From: Advenella sp. S44
Lineage (GTDB): Bacteria > Pseudomonadota > Gammaproteobacteria > Burkholderiales > Burkholderiaceae_B
Length of the DNA stretch: 64,000 bases
NCBI RefSeq assembly: GCF_002810445.1
Contig: NZ_NEXS01000009.1
Coordinates: forward strand, 310,001-374,000
Direction: 5' to 3'
Shown: positions 56,514-64,000 of the stretch, piece by piece
Layout of the letters: each line of letters starts with the position of its first letter
How positions within the stretch are numbered: the first letter of the stretch is position 1
Notes under the pieces: generated by a model
Told to the model about the DNA's origin: nothing
What the model saw: only the letters and a program-made list of their open reading frames with translations
Database searches by the model: none
Made by a program: the position numbers and the translations under genes

Positions 56514-57335
56514 TCACGCAGGCTGGCCCACCGTCTCTTTCAATTTGCGCACGACTTCCAGCAGTTTGGGTCGCGCCTCTTCAAGCAGATATTGCTCGGA
56601 CAGGCTGAAGGACGGTCCGCCGCAACTGATTGCCATGATCGGAAACTGACGCCCCAGGTTCAATCCTACCGCGATGGCGTTGACATCTTTTTGCCAGTCG
56701 CCGAACGAACAGGTGCATCCGAGCCGTTCATAGTCTTCCAATGAAGAGGCGATCCCGGTCATCAAGGCTTCACTGGCCAGTTCATCCAGTTCCCGCACCC
56801 GCCCGAAAACTTCTTCGCGCTCCTGCAGCGGCACTTCTGCCAGATAGGCCCTACCCATGGCGGTAGACACAATGGGAATGCGAGCGCCCACGTCCATGCT
56901 CAGCGTGAGCGCAGACCGGCTGCGACAGTTTTCCAGATACAGCATGGACAAACGGTCGCGTGTCCCCAGGGTCACCATGCCCTGGGTTTCGTCCGCCAGC
57001 GCCTGCATGAGCGGCCGGGCCACCTGGCGAATATCGAGTTTTGCCAGCAGGCCCACGCCCAGCGACAAGGTGGCCATACCCAGCTGATATTTACTGGTCT
57101 CTTCATTGTGAGTCAGATAGCCGAGCTTTGTCAGGGTATAGGTAATGCGTGAAACCGTTGATTTAGGCAGCTTGCAGCGGCTGGCGATTTCCTGATTACC
57201 CAGCACCTTATTGCCAGAACGAAAGCAGGCCAGTACATCAAGCCCACGGGCGATTGCCGTGATGAAGTGGCGATCGTCCTCATATTCACTGGCCAAAGGC
57301 GGCTTGTTAATGGTTTTCCTGATGTCAGATGTCAT
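56514..57335 (-). CDS. IclR-family transcriptional regulator
   Basis: 273-residue regulator. The N-terminal helix-turn-helix is in ITAIARGLDVLACFRSG and LPKSTVSRITYTLTKLGYL; the C-terminal effector domain has TLGTRDRLSMLYLENCRS and GIASSLEDYERLGCTCSFGD. It sits between two catabolic operons, converging on one and divergent from the other. Identical-type sites at 53436, 57355 and 57534 suggest it controls both and itself. I chose the ATG at 57335; the longer frame from 57389 would run through the operator-like site. Confidence 0.9.
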   Translation of the reverse strand: MTSDIRKTINKPPLASEYEDDRHFITAIARGLDVLACFRSGNKVLGNQEIASRCKLPKSTVSRITYTLTKLGYLTHNEETSKYQLGMATLSLGVGLLAKLDIRQVARPLMQALADETQGMVTLGTRDRLSMLYLENCRSRSALTLSMDVGARIPIVSTAMGRAYLAEVPLQEREEVFGRVRELDELASEALMTGIASSLEDYERLGCTCSFGDWQKDVNAIAVGLNLGRQFPIMAISCGGPSFSLSEQYLLEEARPKLLEVVRKLKETVGQPA

Positions 57336-57354
57336 AAGTAATTTCGCAGGCACA

Positions 57355-57371
57355 ATTCCAATGTGCAGAAT
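57355..57371. promoter_or_regulatory. Candidate IclR-family operator, site 2
   Basis: ATTCCAATGTGCAGAAT begins 20 bp upstream of the IclR start codon and matches site 1 at 15 of 17 positions; negative autoregulation is the natural reading. Confidence 0.6.
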
Positions 57372-57533
57372 ATAAGGCAAAATGGCCATGCCCCACGCAT
57401 TTAGCGCTTCACATTCGCCAAAAAGTATAATAATACCCGTTTTATACTATGTTTAAAAAGAAAATTCCATTGCCCGCTGCTCCAGAGTAGTCTATTATTG
57501 AACGCGGATCGTTTGTACCTGTATAGCGTTAAT

Positions 57534-57550
57534 GTACCGCAATGCAGAAT
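57534..57550. promoter_or_regulatory. Candidate IclR-family operator, site 3
   Basis: GTACCGCAATGCAGAAT matches site 1 at 13 of 17 positions, with the right half TGCAGAAT fully conserved. It lies about 230 bp before the nitronate monooxygenase-like gene. Confidence 0.45.
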
Positions 57551-57781
57551 ATAGTTTCGAATTTTTTGGTCGACCCGGCGCATAGCAACGGGCGCGAACG
57601 GGTTTCGGGACTTTGCTGTTGAGACTTTGCGAAGTCTGCGACGTCAGCAGTACACCGGTGTTGCGCTAGCGTCGCATTTGATTGTCACGCGAGCTTCGCT
57701 TACGGCCGTTTTCTCGGGCGATGTATTTGTCGGTTCACGATAGGCATTTCCCATGATATTTTCTGATCGAGGTTTGTATTT

Positions 57782-58753
57782 ATGACTCATCCTGTCGTAC
57801 AAAATTTGCGCGCTAAAATGTCGCTTCCCGTGATTTGCTCTCCCATGTTTATCGTGTCCAATCCGGCTATGGTGATTGAGCAGTGCAAAAGCGGGATGAT
57901 CGGATCATTTCCGGCACTCAATGCCCGTCCGGCCTCACTGCTGGACGATTGGCTGGCACAAATTACCACCACGCTGGATGAGGAACGCAAGCAGCACCCT
58001 GAACAAAAAATCGCGCCTTTTGCCGTCAATCAGATCATTCATACGTCAAACGACAGGCTTGACCATGATATGCAGGCCTGCGAAAAATATAAGGTCCCTG
58101 TCATTATTACCAGCCTGCGTGCGCCCACAGACGTGGCGTCGGCCGTGCATGGCTGGGGCGGGCTGGTCTTTCATGATGTCACGACCATTCGCCATGCCGA
58201 AAAAGCCCTTGAGGCGGGCGTTGACGGGCTGATCCTGGTGGCCGCAGGCGCGGGGGGCCATGCCGGTACGCTCAGCCCTTTCGCGCTGGTATCCGAAATT
58301 CGTAAATTTTACGATGGCCCCGTTATTCTTTCCGGCTCCATCACCAATGGCGATGCCATTCTGGCAGCCCAGGCCATGGGCGCCGATTTTGCGTATATCG
58401 GCACTCGCTTTATCGCCAGCGTAGAGGCCAATGCCGATCCGCGCTACAAGCAGATGATTGTCCAGGCGAGCGCCAAGGATATTTTGTATACCCCGTTTTT
58501 TACTGGCATTCCCGGCAATTACCTGGCGCCGAGCATTACGGCGTCCGGACTGGATCCCGACAATCTGAAAGTGGAAGAAAAATCGTCCACCAATTTTGGC
58601 TCGACGCGGGTCAAGGCGTGGAAGGATGTCTGGGGCGCCGGTCAGGGCGTGGGCACCATTGACTCGATCGATCCGGTTGCCACCATCGCACAACGACTGC
58701 AACAGGAATATCAGACGGCGCGCCAGCGCCTTGAGATCGGGCAAGCGTCATGA
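57782..58753 (+). CDS. Nitronate monooxygenase (2-nitropropane dioxygenase) family protein
   Basis: 323-residue FMN-dependent TIM-barrel protein. VAAGAGGHAGTLSPFALV has the GGHxG motif with the His used as base in class I nitronate monooxygenases; ILSGSITNGDAILAAQAMGA and YIGTRFIASVEA bind FMN phosphate. The family also includes FabK-like enoyl reductases, so the reaction is not certain. It heads an operon with an enoyl-CoA hydratase (4-bp overlap) and an acyl-CoA dehydrogenase. GAGG lies before the ATG. Confidence 0.87.
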   Translation: MTHPVVQNLRAKMSLPVICSPMFIVSNPAMVIEQCKSGMIGSFPALNARPASLLDDWLAQITTTLDEERKQHPEQKIAPFAVNQIIHTSNDRLDHDMQACEKYKVPVIITSLRAPTDVASAVHGWGGLVFHDVTTIRHAEKALEAGVDGLILVAAGAGGHAGTLSPFALVSEIRKFYDGPVILSGSITNGDAILAAQAMGADFAYIGTRFIASVEANADPRYKQMIVQASAKDILYTPFFTGIPGNYLAPSITASGLDPDNLKVEEKSSTNFGSTRVKAWKDVWGAGQGVGTIDSIDPVATIAQRLQQEYQTARQRLEIGQAS

Positions 58754-59499
58754 GCGAGGCCACCACAACCACCCTGCTCGTCAATATTAGCCAGCGGGTT
58801 ATGACACTGACTATCAACCGGCCCGCACAGAAAAACGCGCTGGATAGCGCCACCTATGGTGCGTTGACTGCGGCATTGACACAGGCTAACGCAAGAGATG
58901 ACTTGCATGCCATCGTACTGACCGGCGCCGGCGGCTATTTCACCGCAGGCAACGACCTGCACGATTTTGTCAAAGCGCCCGAAGGCGCCAGTCCTGGCCT
59001 GACGTTTTTGAAGGCAATCAGCAAAGTCAACATCCCCATTATCGCAGCCGTTGAAGGCGGCGCCATCGGCATTGGCGTCACGATGCTACTGCATTGTGAT
59101 TTTGTGGTCGCCGGCACCGGCACGCAATTTCGCATTCCCTTTGTCCCCCTGGGTCTATGTCCCGAAGGCGCATCCAGCCTGTTGCTCGCCCGTTATGTCG
59201 GCATCCGCAAGGCCAATGAATGGCTTTATCGCGGTATGCCGTTTACCGCAGAAGAGGCCCAGCAGGCAGGACTGATAAACCGGGTTGTTGTCGCCGGCCA
59301 GGCAGAAAGCACCGCCCAGGAACTGGCCCGCGAAATGGCCGATCAGTCCAGGCTGGCACTGACCAGCACCAAGGCGCTGATGCAGCGCGCATCAGCGCAA
59401 GAGGTTGCCGAAACCCTGGACGCCGAACGCGAACGTTTCGCGCAATGTCTGGCTTCGCCCGAAGCCCGGGCGGCGTTCAGTCGCTTTCTGGCAAAATAG
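58750..59499 (+). CDS. Enoyl-CoA hydratase/isomerase family protein
   Basis: 249-residue crotonase-fold protein. The oxyanion-hole segments are LTGAGGYFTAGNDLHDFV and AAVEGGAIGIGVTMLLHCDF. At the second catalytic position, FRIPFVPLGLCPEGASSLLL keeps one Glu-like position only (PEGASS), while the first Glu position is replaced, a pattern seen in isomerases and other crotonase relatives. So hydration of an enoyl-CoA is likely but not assured. The ATG overlaps the upstream stop by 4 bp. Confidence 0.85.
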   Translation: MSEATTTTLLVNISQRVMTLTINRPAQKNALDSATYGALTAALTQANARDDLHAIVLTGAGGYFTAGNDLHDFVKAPEGASPGLTFLKAISKVNIPIIAAVEGGAIGIGVTMLLHCDFVVAGTGTQFRIPFVPLGLCPEGASSLLLARYVGIRKANEWLYRGMPFTAEEAQQAGLINRVVVAGQAESTAQELAREMADQSRLALTSTKALMQRASAQEVAETLDAERERFAQCLASPEARAAFSRFLAK

Positions 59500-59532
59500 C
59501 ACGCTCATTTTTTTATAGGATAAATCACATTT

Positions 59533-60687
59533 ATGATTCGCGATCAGCAAACCCAGACCCTTCTTGAAGAGGGCGTCCGCCGCTTCGTCAACGAAGTACT
59601 TGTTCCCGCCGAAAACGAAGTTGCTGAAACCGACGAGATCCCTCAGAAAATACGCGAACAGATGAAAGAGCTTGGCCTGTTTGGCCTTGCGTTGCCCGAG
59701 GAATATGACGGCCTGGGTTTGACCATGGAAGAAGAAGCACGCATCGCCATGGAACTGGGCCGCACGTCGCCCGCATTCCGTTCCTACATTGGCACAAACA
59801 ACGGTATTGGCTCTTCGGGTATTGTGATTGACGGCACGCCGGAGCAAAAGCAAAAATACCTCCCGCGGCTGGCTTCGGGCGATCTGATCGGCTCTTTTGC
59901 ACTGACCGAACCGGAGGCCGGATCCGATGCAGGGTCCCTGCGCACCACGGCCGTGCGTGACGGCGATGATTACGTTATCAACGGCACCAAGCGCTTTATT
60001 ACCAATGCCCCGCATGCAGGCATCTTTACCGTGATGGCGCGCACCAGTCCCGAAGTCAAAGGCGCATCTGGCATTTCCGCGTTCATCGTCGAGGCTGGCA
60101 CTCCCGGCCTGACGCTAGGCAAACGCGACCAGAAAATGGGCCAGAAAGGCGCTCACACCTGTGATGTTATTTTTGACAACTGCCGCGTACCGGCAAGCCA
60201 GCTGATTGGCGGCAGGGAAGGCGTCGGATTCAAGACCGCCATGAAGGTATTGGACAAAGGCCGCCTGCATATATCGGCCGTTGCCATTGGCGCGGCCAAA
60301 CGCATGCTGGCTGACGCATTGAACTTTGCCAAGGACCGCAAGCAGTTCGGGCATCCACTGGTTGATTTTCAATTGATTCAAGGTATGCTTGCCGATAGCA
60401 AAACCGATATTTACGCGGCCGAATGCATGTTGCTTGACGCTGCACGCCGACGCGACAACGGTGAAAGTGTATCGGCACTGGCTTCTTGCGTGAAATACTT
60501 TGCCACCGAAATGTGCTGTCGCGTTGCCGACAGGGCGGTACAAATACATGGCGGCTCGGGATATATTTCGGAATACGCCATTGAACGCTTTTATCGCGAT
60601 GTGCGCCTGTTCCGTCTGTACGAGGGTACGTCGCAAATTCAGCAAATCATCATCGCCAAGGATCTGATTAAAGAAGGTAATATCTGA
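59533..60687 (+). CDS. Acyl-CoA dehydrogenase
   Basis: 384-residue flavoenzyme with the full classical set: SFALTEPEAGSDAGSLRTTA, GDDYVINGTKRFITNAPHAG, DRKQFGHPLVDFQLIQGMLA, QIHGGSGYISEYAIERFYRD and the catalytic Glu in RLYEGTSQIQ. It oxidises an acyl-CoA at the alpha-beta bond and passes electrons to ETF. Unlike the paired dehydrogenases at 53535-55949 it should act as a homomer. AGGA lies 12 bp before the ATG. Third gene of the NMO operon. Confidence 0.93.
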   Translation: MIRDQQTQTLLEEGVRRFVNEVLVPAENEVAETDEIPQKIREQMKELGLFGLALPEEYDGLGLTMEEEARIAMELGRTSPAFRSYIGTNNGIGSSGIVIDGTPEQKQKYLPRLASGDLIGSFALTEPEAGSDAGSLRTTAVRDGDDYVINGTKRFITNAPHAGIFTVMARTSPEVKGASGISAFIVEAGTPGLTLGKRDQKMGQKGAHTCDVIFDNCRVPASQLIGGREGVGFKTAMKVLDKGRLHISAVAIGAAKRMLADALNFAKDRKQFGHPLVDFQLIQGMLADSKTDIYAAECMLLDAARRRDNGESVSALASCVKYFATEMCCRVADRAVQIHGGSGYISEYAIERFYRDVRLFRLYEGTSQIQQIIIAKDLIKEGNI

Positions 60688-60771
60688 TAGATATGACCCT
60701 GCGGTAAATTAGTCGGGCATCCAGGCAGCCATATGCAGTTAATCCATATTATTAAAAAACAGGAGACAAAC

Positions 60772-61755
60772 GTGATAAAACCAGGCAAGCCCATGTACAC
60801 CGCTGCGGTTGCAGCACTGATGGCGTTCGGCATGCAATCGGCTCAGGCCATGTCCGAAGCAGCCAAAAATTTTCCCGACAAGCCAATCACAATCGTGATT
60901 GGCTATACGGCCGGGGGTTCAACCGATATTCCCTTCCGCGTGCTGGCAGAGAACCTGACTGGGATTCTGAAGCAGCCGGTGATTGTGGAAAACAAACCCG
61001 GGGCCGGCGGCGTGTTGCCAGCCATGCAACTGCATAATAAAAAGCCGGACGGATACACGCTGGCCCAGACGCCAACCCCTGTGTTTCGCCTGCCCTATAT
61101 CAGCAAGATCGATTGGGATCCAGCCAACGATCTGACGTATGTCATCGGCCTTGCCGGCTATTCATTTGGCCTGGTGGTACCTGCCGACTCCCCCATCAAG
61201 TCGATGAAAGAATATATTGACTACGCCAAAAACAACCCGGAGAAACTGACCTATGGTTCGCCGGGCATCATGACAACGCTGCATATCACGATGGAAGCGA
61301 TTGCGCAGGATGCCGGAGTCAAGCTGGTACATGTTCCCTACAAAGGCAATGCGGAATCGCTCAAGGCAATTATCGGCGGATTCGTCATGTCGGTGGCAGA
61401 TACGCCCGCGTGGGCGCCGTATGTAGAAAATGGCAAGCTTCGCTTACTGTCGACCTGGGGCGAGAAGCGCAGCAAGAAATTTCCTGATGCCCCTACACTC
61501 AAGGAGTCGGGCATTGATCGCGTCCAGCTCTCGCCTTTCGGATTGGCTGTGCCCAAAAAGACAGATCCGGATATTGTGAAAAAACTCCATGACGCGCTCA
61601 AGCTAGCCATGGAAAAGCCAAATTTTCGCGAAGCGCTGGAAAAATACGATATGGAACCGCTCTATATGAGCACAGAGCAATATACTGAATTTGCCAAAAA
61701 GACCACGGCAGACGAAGGCAAGGTGCTGGAATCTCTTGGATTTCAGAAAAAGTAG
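60772..61755 (+). CDS. Bug-family periplasmic receptor
   Basis: 327-residue extracytoplasmic carboxylate-binding protein. The start is a GTG at 60772 with AGGAG 7 bp upstream; an ATG at 60733 in the same frame has no such site. The signal peptide (MIKPGKPMYTAAVAALMAFG, cleavage after AQA) precedes FPDKPITIVIGYTAGGSTD, VENKPGAGGVLPAMQL and LVHVPYKGNAESLKAIIGG. In this operon it probably captures the acid that feeds the CoA pathway. No TctAB membrane genes are near. Confidence 0.88.
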   Translation: MIKPGKPMYTAAVAALMAFGMQSAQAMSEAAKNFPDKPITIVIGYTAGGSTDIPFRVLAENLTGILKQPVIVENKPGAGGVLPAMQLHNKKPDGYTLAQTPTPVFRLPYISKIDWDPANDLTYVIGLAGYSFGLVVPADSPIKSMKEYIDYAKNNPEKLTYGSPGIMTTLHITMEAIAQDAGVKLVHVPYKGNAESLKAIIGGFVMSVADTPAWAPYVENGKLRLLSTWGEKRSKKFPDAPTLKESGIDRVQLSPFGLAVPKKTDPDIVKKLHDALKLAMEKPNFREALEKYDMEPLYMSTEQYTEFAKKTTADEGKVLESLGFQKK

Positions 61756-61771
61756 GAAATCTGCATAACGA

Positions 61772-61816
61772 CTACTTTTGACCGGCACAAATCCGCGTCC
61801 GTGCCGGTCAAAGTAG
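61772..61816. terminator. Long hairpin after the Bug gene
   Basis: CTACTTTTGACCGGCAC (61772-61788) pairs with GTGCCGGTCAAAGTAG (61801-61816), with one bulged T and a 12-nt loop. It is a strong stem 17 bp after the stop, but has no T-tract, so transcript stabilisation is as likely as termination. Confidence 0.6.
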
Positions 61817-61818
61817 CC

Positions 61819-61899
61819 AACGCCCCTATCCAACGACTCTGCCCCACGACCACTTCCCAACGAGCCGGGCAAACGACCACATCCGAACACCGCCTCCCC
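61819..61899. repeat. Degenerate tandem array, about six units of 13-14 bp
   Basis: AACG or ACG starts recur at 61819, 61832, 61846, 61859, 61872 and 61886. A loose consensus is AACGACCACTTCCC; the strand is very poor in G and T. It directly follows the hairpin. The remaining part of the 381-bp gap (to 62136) shows nothing else I can support. Confidence 0.5.
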
Positions 61900-62136
61900 C
61901 GACTGCGTCCGCATCCAAATGCCGGTCCTGCCAGACCAGCCATATATTGCCACTTCATCATCCCGCCACGCACCATTTCCATATCGTTCAAATTTTTTGA
62001 ATGGTCCCAACAAAACAGATGAAACACATTGACCCTGCGATGCAGCATAATATTAACTATGCAAGTACCACGAGCGATTATGGTATACAAACGAACGATC
62101 TTTCCACTGAATATTTTTTTAAAGGGTTTTACTGAT

Positions 62137-62736
62137 ATGTCCGCAAATTTTCTGCAGCACTTGAAAAACCGCCGTACCATTTACGCGCTGGATCGCGATG
62201 TCAAATTGGGCAATGACGAACTTGTCGGGCTGATTCAAGACGCCATCAAGCAGGCGCCGTCCTCTTTTAACTCACAGTCTTCACGCGCCGTCATTTTGCT
62301 GGGCAAACACCAGGATCGCGTATGGGAGATCGCCAAGGAGTCGCTCAAGGCCATCGTCCCGGCCGATGCCTATCCGGCCACTGACGCAAAACTGAGCGGC
62401 TTTCAGGCTGCCTATGGCACCGTCCTGTTTTTCGAAGATCAGGATGTCGTGGCCGGACTGCAGAAACAATTTGCGCTTTACGCAGACAACTTCCCTATCT
62501 GGTCAGAGCATTCAACCGGTATGGCACAACTGGCCGTCTGGACGGCGCTGGCCGAACACGGCATTGGTGCTTCACTGCAACATTACAATCCATTGATCGA
62601 CGACAAGGTCAAGGCTGAATGGAATATCCCGGCGAGCTGGAAATTGCGCGCCCAAATGCCTTTTGGCAGCATTGTCAGCCCGGCCGGGGAAAAAGAATAT
62701 ATGGACGACACAGCGCGTTTCCGCGTCTTTGAATAA
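62137..62736 (+). CDS. Nitroreductase-family protein (HBN1/YdgI-like)
   Basis: 199-residue FMN-dependent oxidoreductase. FLQHLKNRRTIYALDRDV and IKQAPSSFNSQSSRAVILLG form the N-terminal FMN-phosphate region of this short subfamily, and TGMAQLAVWTALAEHGIGAS is the conserved central helix. Such enzymes reduce quinones, nitro compounds or enals using NAD(P)H. The start at 62137 gives the usual family N-terminus; the ORF from 62029 adds unrelated residues. It sits 381 bp after the NMO operon and may have its own promoter. Confidence 0.85.
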   Translation: MSANFLQHLKNRRTIYALDRDVKLGNDELVGLIQDAIKQAPSSFNSQSSRAVILLGKHQDRVWEIAKESLKAIVPADAYPATDAKLSGFQAAYGTVLFFEDQDVVAGLQKQFALYADNFPIWSEHSTGMAQLAVWTALAEHGIGASLQHYNPLIDDKVKAEWNIPASWKLRAQMPFGSIVSPAGEKEYMDDTARFRVFE

Positions 62737-62772
62737 ACCGGTTGGAACGAGCGCAACCAAAACGTAGGGCCG

Positions 62773-62788
62773 GGCGCAATATTGCGCC
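62773..62788. promoter_or_regulatory. Perfect 16-bp palindrome
   Basis: GGCGCAAT-ATTGCGCC, 36 bp after the nitroreductase stop and upstream of a hairpin terminator. It may be a regulator site for the next gene or simply a short stem. Confidence 0.35.
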
Positions 62789-62846
62789 TGCCAACACAGG
62801 AAAATGAACCGGTAATCGACTCGTGACGATCTCTGTGTTCTGCTGT

Positions 62847-62883
62847 GCAAAAGCCCGCCAGTCAACACTGTGCGGGCTTTTGC
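62847..62883. terminator. Intrinsic hairpin terminator after the nitroreductase gene
   Basis: GCAAAAGCCCGC (62847-62858) pairs perfectly with GCGGGCTTTTGC (62872-62883). The T-run is within the stem, as in many bidirectional terminators. Confidence 0.65.
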
Positions 62884-62997
62884 GATTCTTTGGGAATTCA
62901 ATAGATTTACTTTTTTATTTCATTCGTGACCTCTTATTTTTGACCAATGTTTGTTATCCTTTACGAGTTATATAAAATCTCATAAGGATTAATTCAA

Positions 62998-63957
62998 ATG
63001 AAAATAAAAGAGACAACGTATCTTGCGTGCTCAGCCATGATAGCCCTTACCCTGCCCATGGCGGCAAACGCAGCATGGCCTGACAAACCCATCAAGGTTA
63101 TCGTTCCCTACACGCCAGGCGGCGCTACCGACACTGTTACCCGGGTCGTGATGCAAAAACTGTCTGAAAAACTCAAGCAACCTATCGTCATTGAAAACAA
63201 ACCCGGCGCCAACAGTACCATCGGCACCGCCCAAGCCGCGCGCTCCAAGCCGGACGGTTATACATTCGTCACTGTGCTGGCAGCCTATTCCGCCAACCCG
63301 CACCTGTACAAACTCAATTACAGCAACGATGATTTCGCCCCGGTTTCCCATATCGCCGATCTGCCTCTGTTTCTGTTTGTCAGCAAGCAGGTGCCCGCTA
63401 AAAATGTGAAAGAACTGGTGGAATACGGCAAGAAGAATCATCTGACCTACGCCTCTAGCGGCACGGGCTCCAGCGCCCACCTGACCGGCGCGCATTTTGC
63501 CCAGGAAGCCGGGATCGAAATGACGCATGTACCCTATAAGGGAAGCGCGCCCATTCTAGCCGACCTGCTCAGCGGCCAGGTCTCCATGGTTTTTGACCCG
63601 ATCCTGGTGCCCATGGGCTACGTCAAGGAAGACAAGCTAAATGCGCTGGCGATCACCTCCGCCAAGCGATGGGAGGGCGAAGACGACATCCCCACTATGG
63701 AAGAAGCCGGCTTCAAGGGCTTTGTAATGAACTCATGGACGTCATTGATGGCGCCCAAGGGAACCCCGCAGGAAATCGTGGATCGCGTCTCCAGCGAGCT
63801 TGCCCAGATCGTGCAGGACCCGGACGTCAAAAGCAAGTTCAAAAACGCCGGTTTTGTGCCGGTCGGGGGTTCTGCGGCCGAGCTGGGTGAACTGATCAAG
63901 CGCGATTCGGCCCTGTACGAAAAAATCATTAAGGACAATAATATTACCGTGCAATAA
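62998..63957 (+). CDS. Bug-family periplasmic receptor
   Basis: 319-residue extracytoplasmic carboxylate-binding protein with a signal peptide (MKIKETTYLACSAMIALTLP, cleavage after ANA). Family motifs WPDKPIKVIVPYTPGGATD, VIENKPGANSTIGTAQAARS and MTHVPYKGSAPILADLLSGQ are present. AAGGA lies 9 bp before the ATG. It starts a new transcription unit whose later genes lie beyond the window, so the ligand cannot be guessed. Confidence 0.88.
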   Translation: MKIKETTYLACSAMIALTLPMAANAAWPDKPIKVIVPYTPGGATDTVTRVVMQKLSEKLKQPIVIENKPGANSTIGTAQAARSKPDGYTFVTVLAAYSANPHLYKLNYSNDDFAPVSHIADLPLFLFVSKQVPAKNVKELVEYGKKNHLTYASSGTGSSAHLTGAHFAQEAGIEMTHVPYKGSAPILADLLSGQVSMVFDPILVPMGYVKEDKLNALAITSAKRWEGEDDIPTMEEAGFKGFVMNSWTSLMAPKGTPQEIVDRVSSELAQIVQDPDVKSKFKNAGFVPVGGSAAELGELIKRDSALYEKIIKDNNITVQ

Positions 63958-64000
63958 CGTCGCAATCTGCCCGCTACACTGCCACAGCAACCCGGTTTCC

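Larger units (their letters stand above)
57336..57781. other. 446-bp divergent promoter region of the IclR gene and the NMO operon
   Basis: Contains two copies of the IclR-type motif and an AT-rich segment (57410-57480) suited to a promoter. Near 57605-57640 GGGACTTTGCTG and GAGACTTTGCGA form a direct repeat. No gene is supported. Confidence 0.55.

Overview
The window looks like a chromosomal segment of a betaproteobacterium of the family Alcaligenaceae (Burkholderiales). The basis is the three Bug-type periplasmic receptors with long signal peptides, the mutS-roxA, dapA-bamC and rpsO-pnp pairs, and a base composition that looks mid-50s G+C by eye, lower than Bordetella. Advenella or a near relative is a reasonable guess, but no marker here proves the genus. 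I see no prophage, insertion sequence, CRISPR array, plasmid gene or rRNA operon.

Layout. 1-7.5 kb holds housekeeping and salvage genes: a truncated uppP, suhB, trmJ, a small MscS channel, amn, an AEC transporter, a D-2-hydroxyacid dehydrogenase and a nicotinamidase. 7.6-10.9 kb is a polar amino acid ABC importer resembling EhuABCD (ectoine/hydroxyectoine). 11.7-15.7 kb is a sugar-acid catabolic island: a DapA-like aldolase/dehydratase, an enolase-superfamily dehydratase and a Bug receptor, divergent from a FadR-type regulator with a perfect palindrome between. 15.8-22.7 kb has mutS-roxA, then dapA-bamC and yciO on the other strand. 22.7-29.5 kb has tRNA-Arg(TCT), a VOC protein, an SMP-30 lactonase, the BCCT carrier betT, cardiolipin synthase, tRNA-His and a small membrane protein. 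29.8-41.5 kb has a fused indolepyruvate:ferredoxin oxidoreductase, a GlcG/HbpS protein, gdhA, pnp-rpsO, a lipoprotein and pssA-psd. 42.0-45.3 kb is gltIJKL.

45.4-61.8 kb is the most coherent part. On the minus strand lie a fused hydratase/dehydrogenase, a thiolase and a CoA ligase, followed by pcaI, pcaJ and pcaF. Divergent from them are two acyl-CoA dehydrogenases that resemble the large and small subunits of pimeloyl-CoA dehydrogenase, plus a thioesterase. This set matches the pim/dca type of dicarboxylate beta-oxidation, with the 3-oxoadipate genes as the exit to succinyl-CoA and acetyl-CoA. An IclR-family gene then separates it from a second operon: nitronate monooxygenase-like protein, enoyl-CoA hydratase, acyl-CoA dehydrogenase and Bug receptor. 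One 17-bp motif (ATTCCACAGTGCAGAAT and close variants) occurs in the divergent dehydrogenase promoter region, just upstream of the IclR gene, and upstream of the second operon. This suggests one regulator controls both clusters and itself. The window ends with a nitroreductase-family gene and another Bug receptor.

The most unusual non-coding signal is a class of short degenerate tandem arrays with a period near 14 bp, confined to gaps between genes. The clearest are six exact 14-bp units at 4637-4720 (overlapping the amn stop and taking the place of a ribosome binding site for the next gene) and six 14-bp units at 35761-35844. Weaker arrays lie at 24902-24960, 38901-39061 and 61819-61899. Their consensus sequences differ, so a shared process rather than a shared element may produce them.
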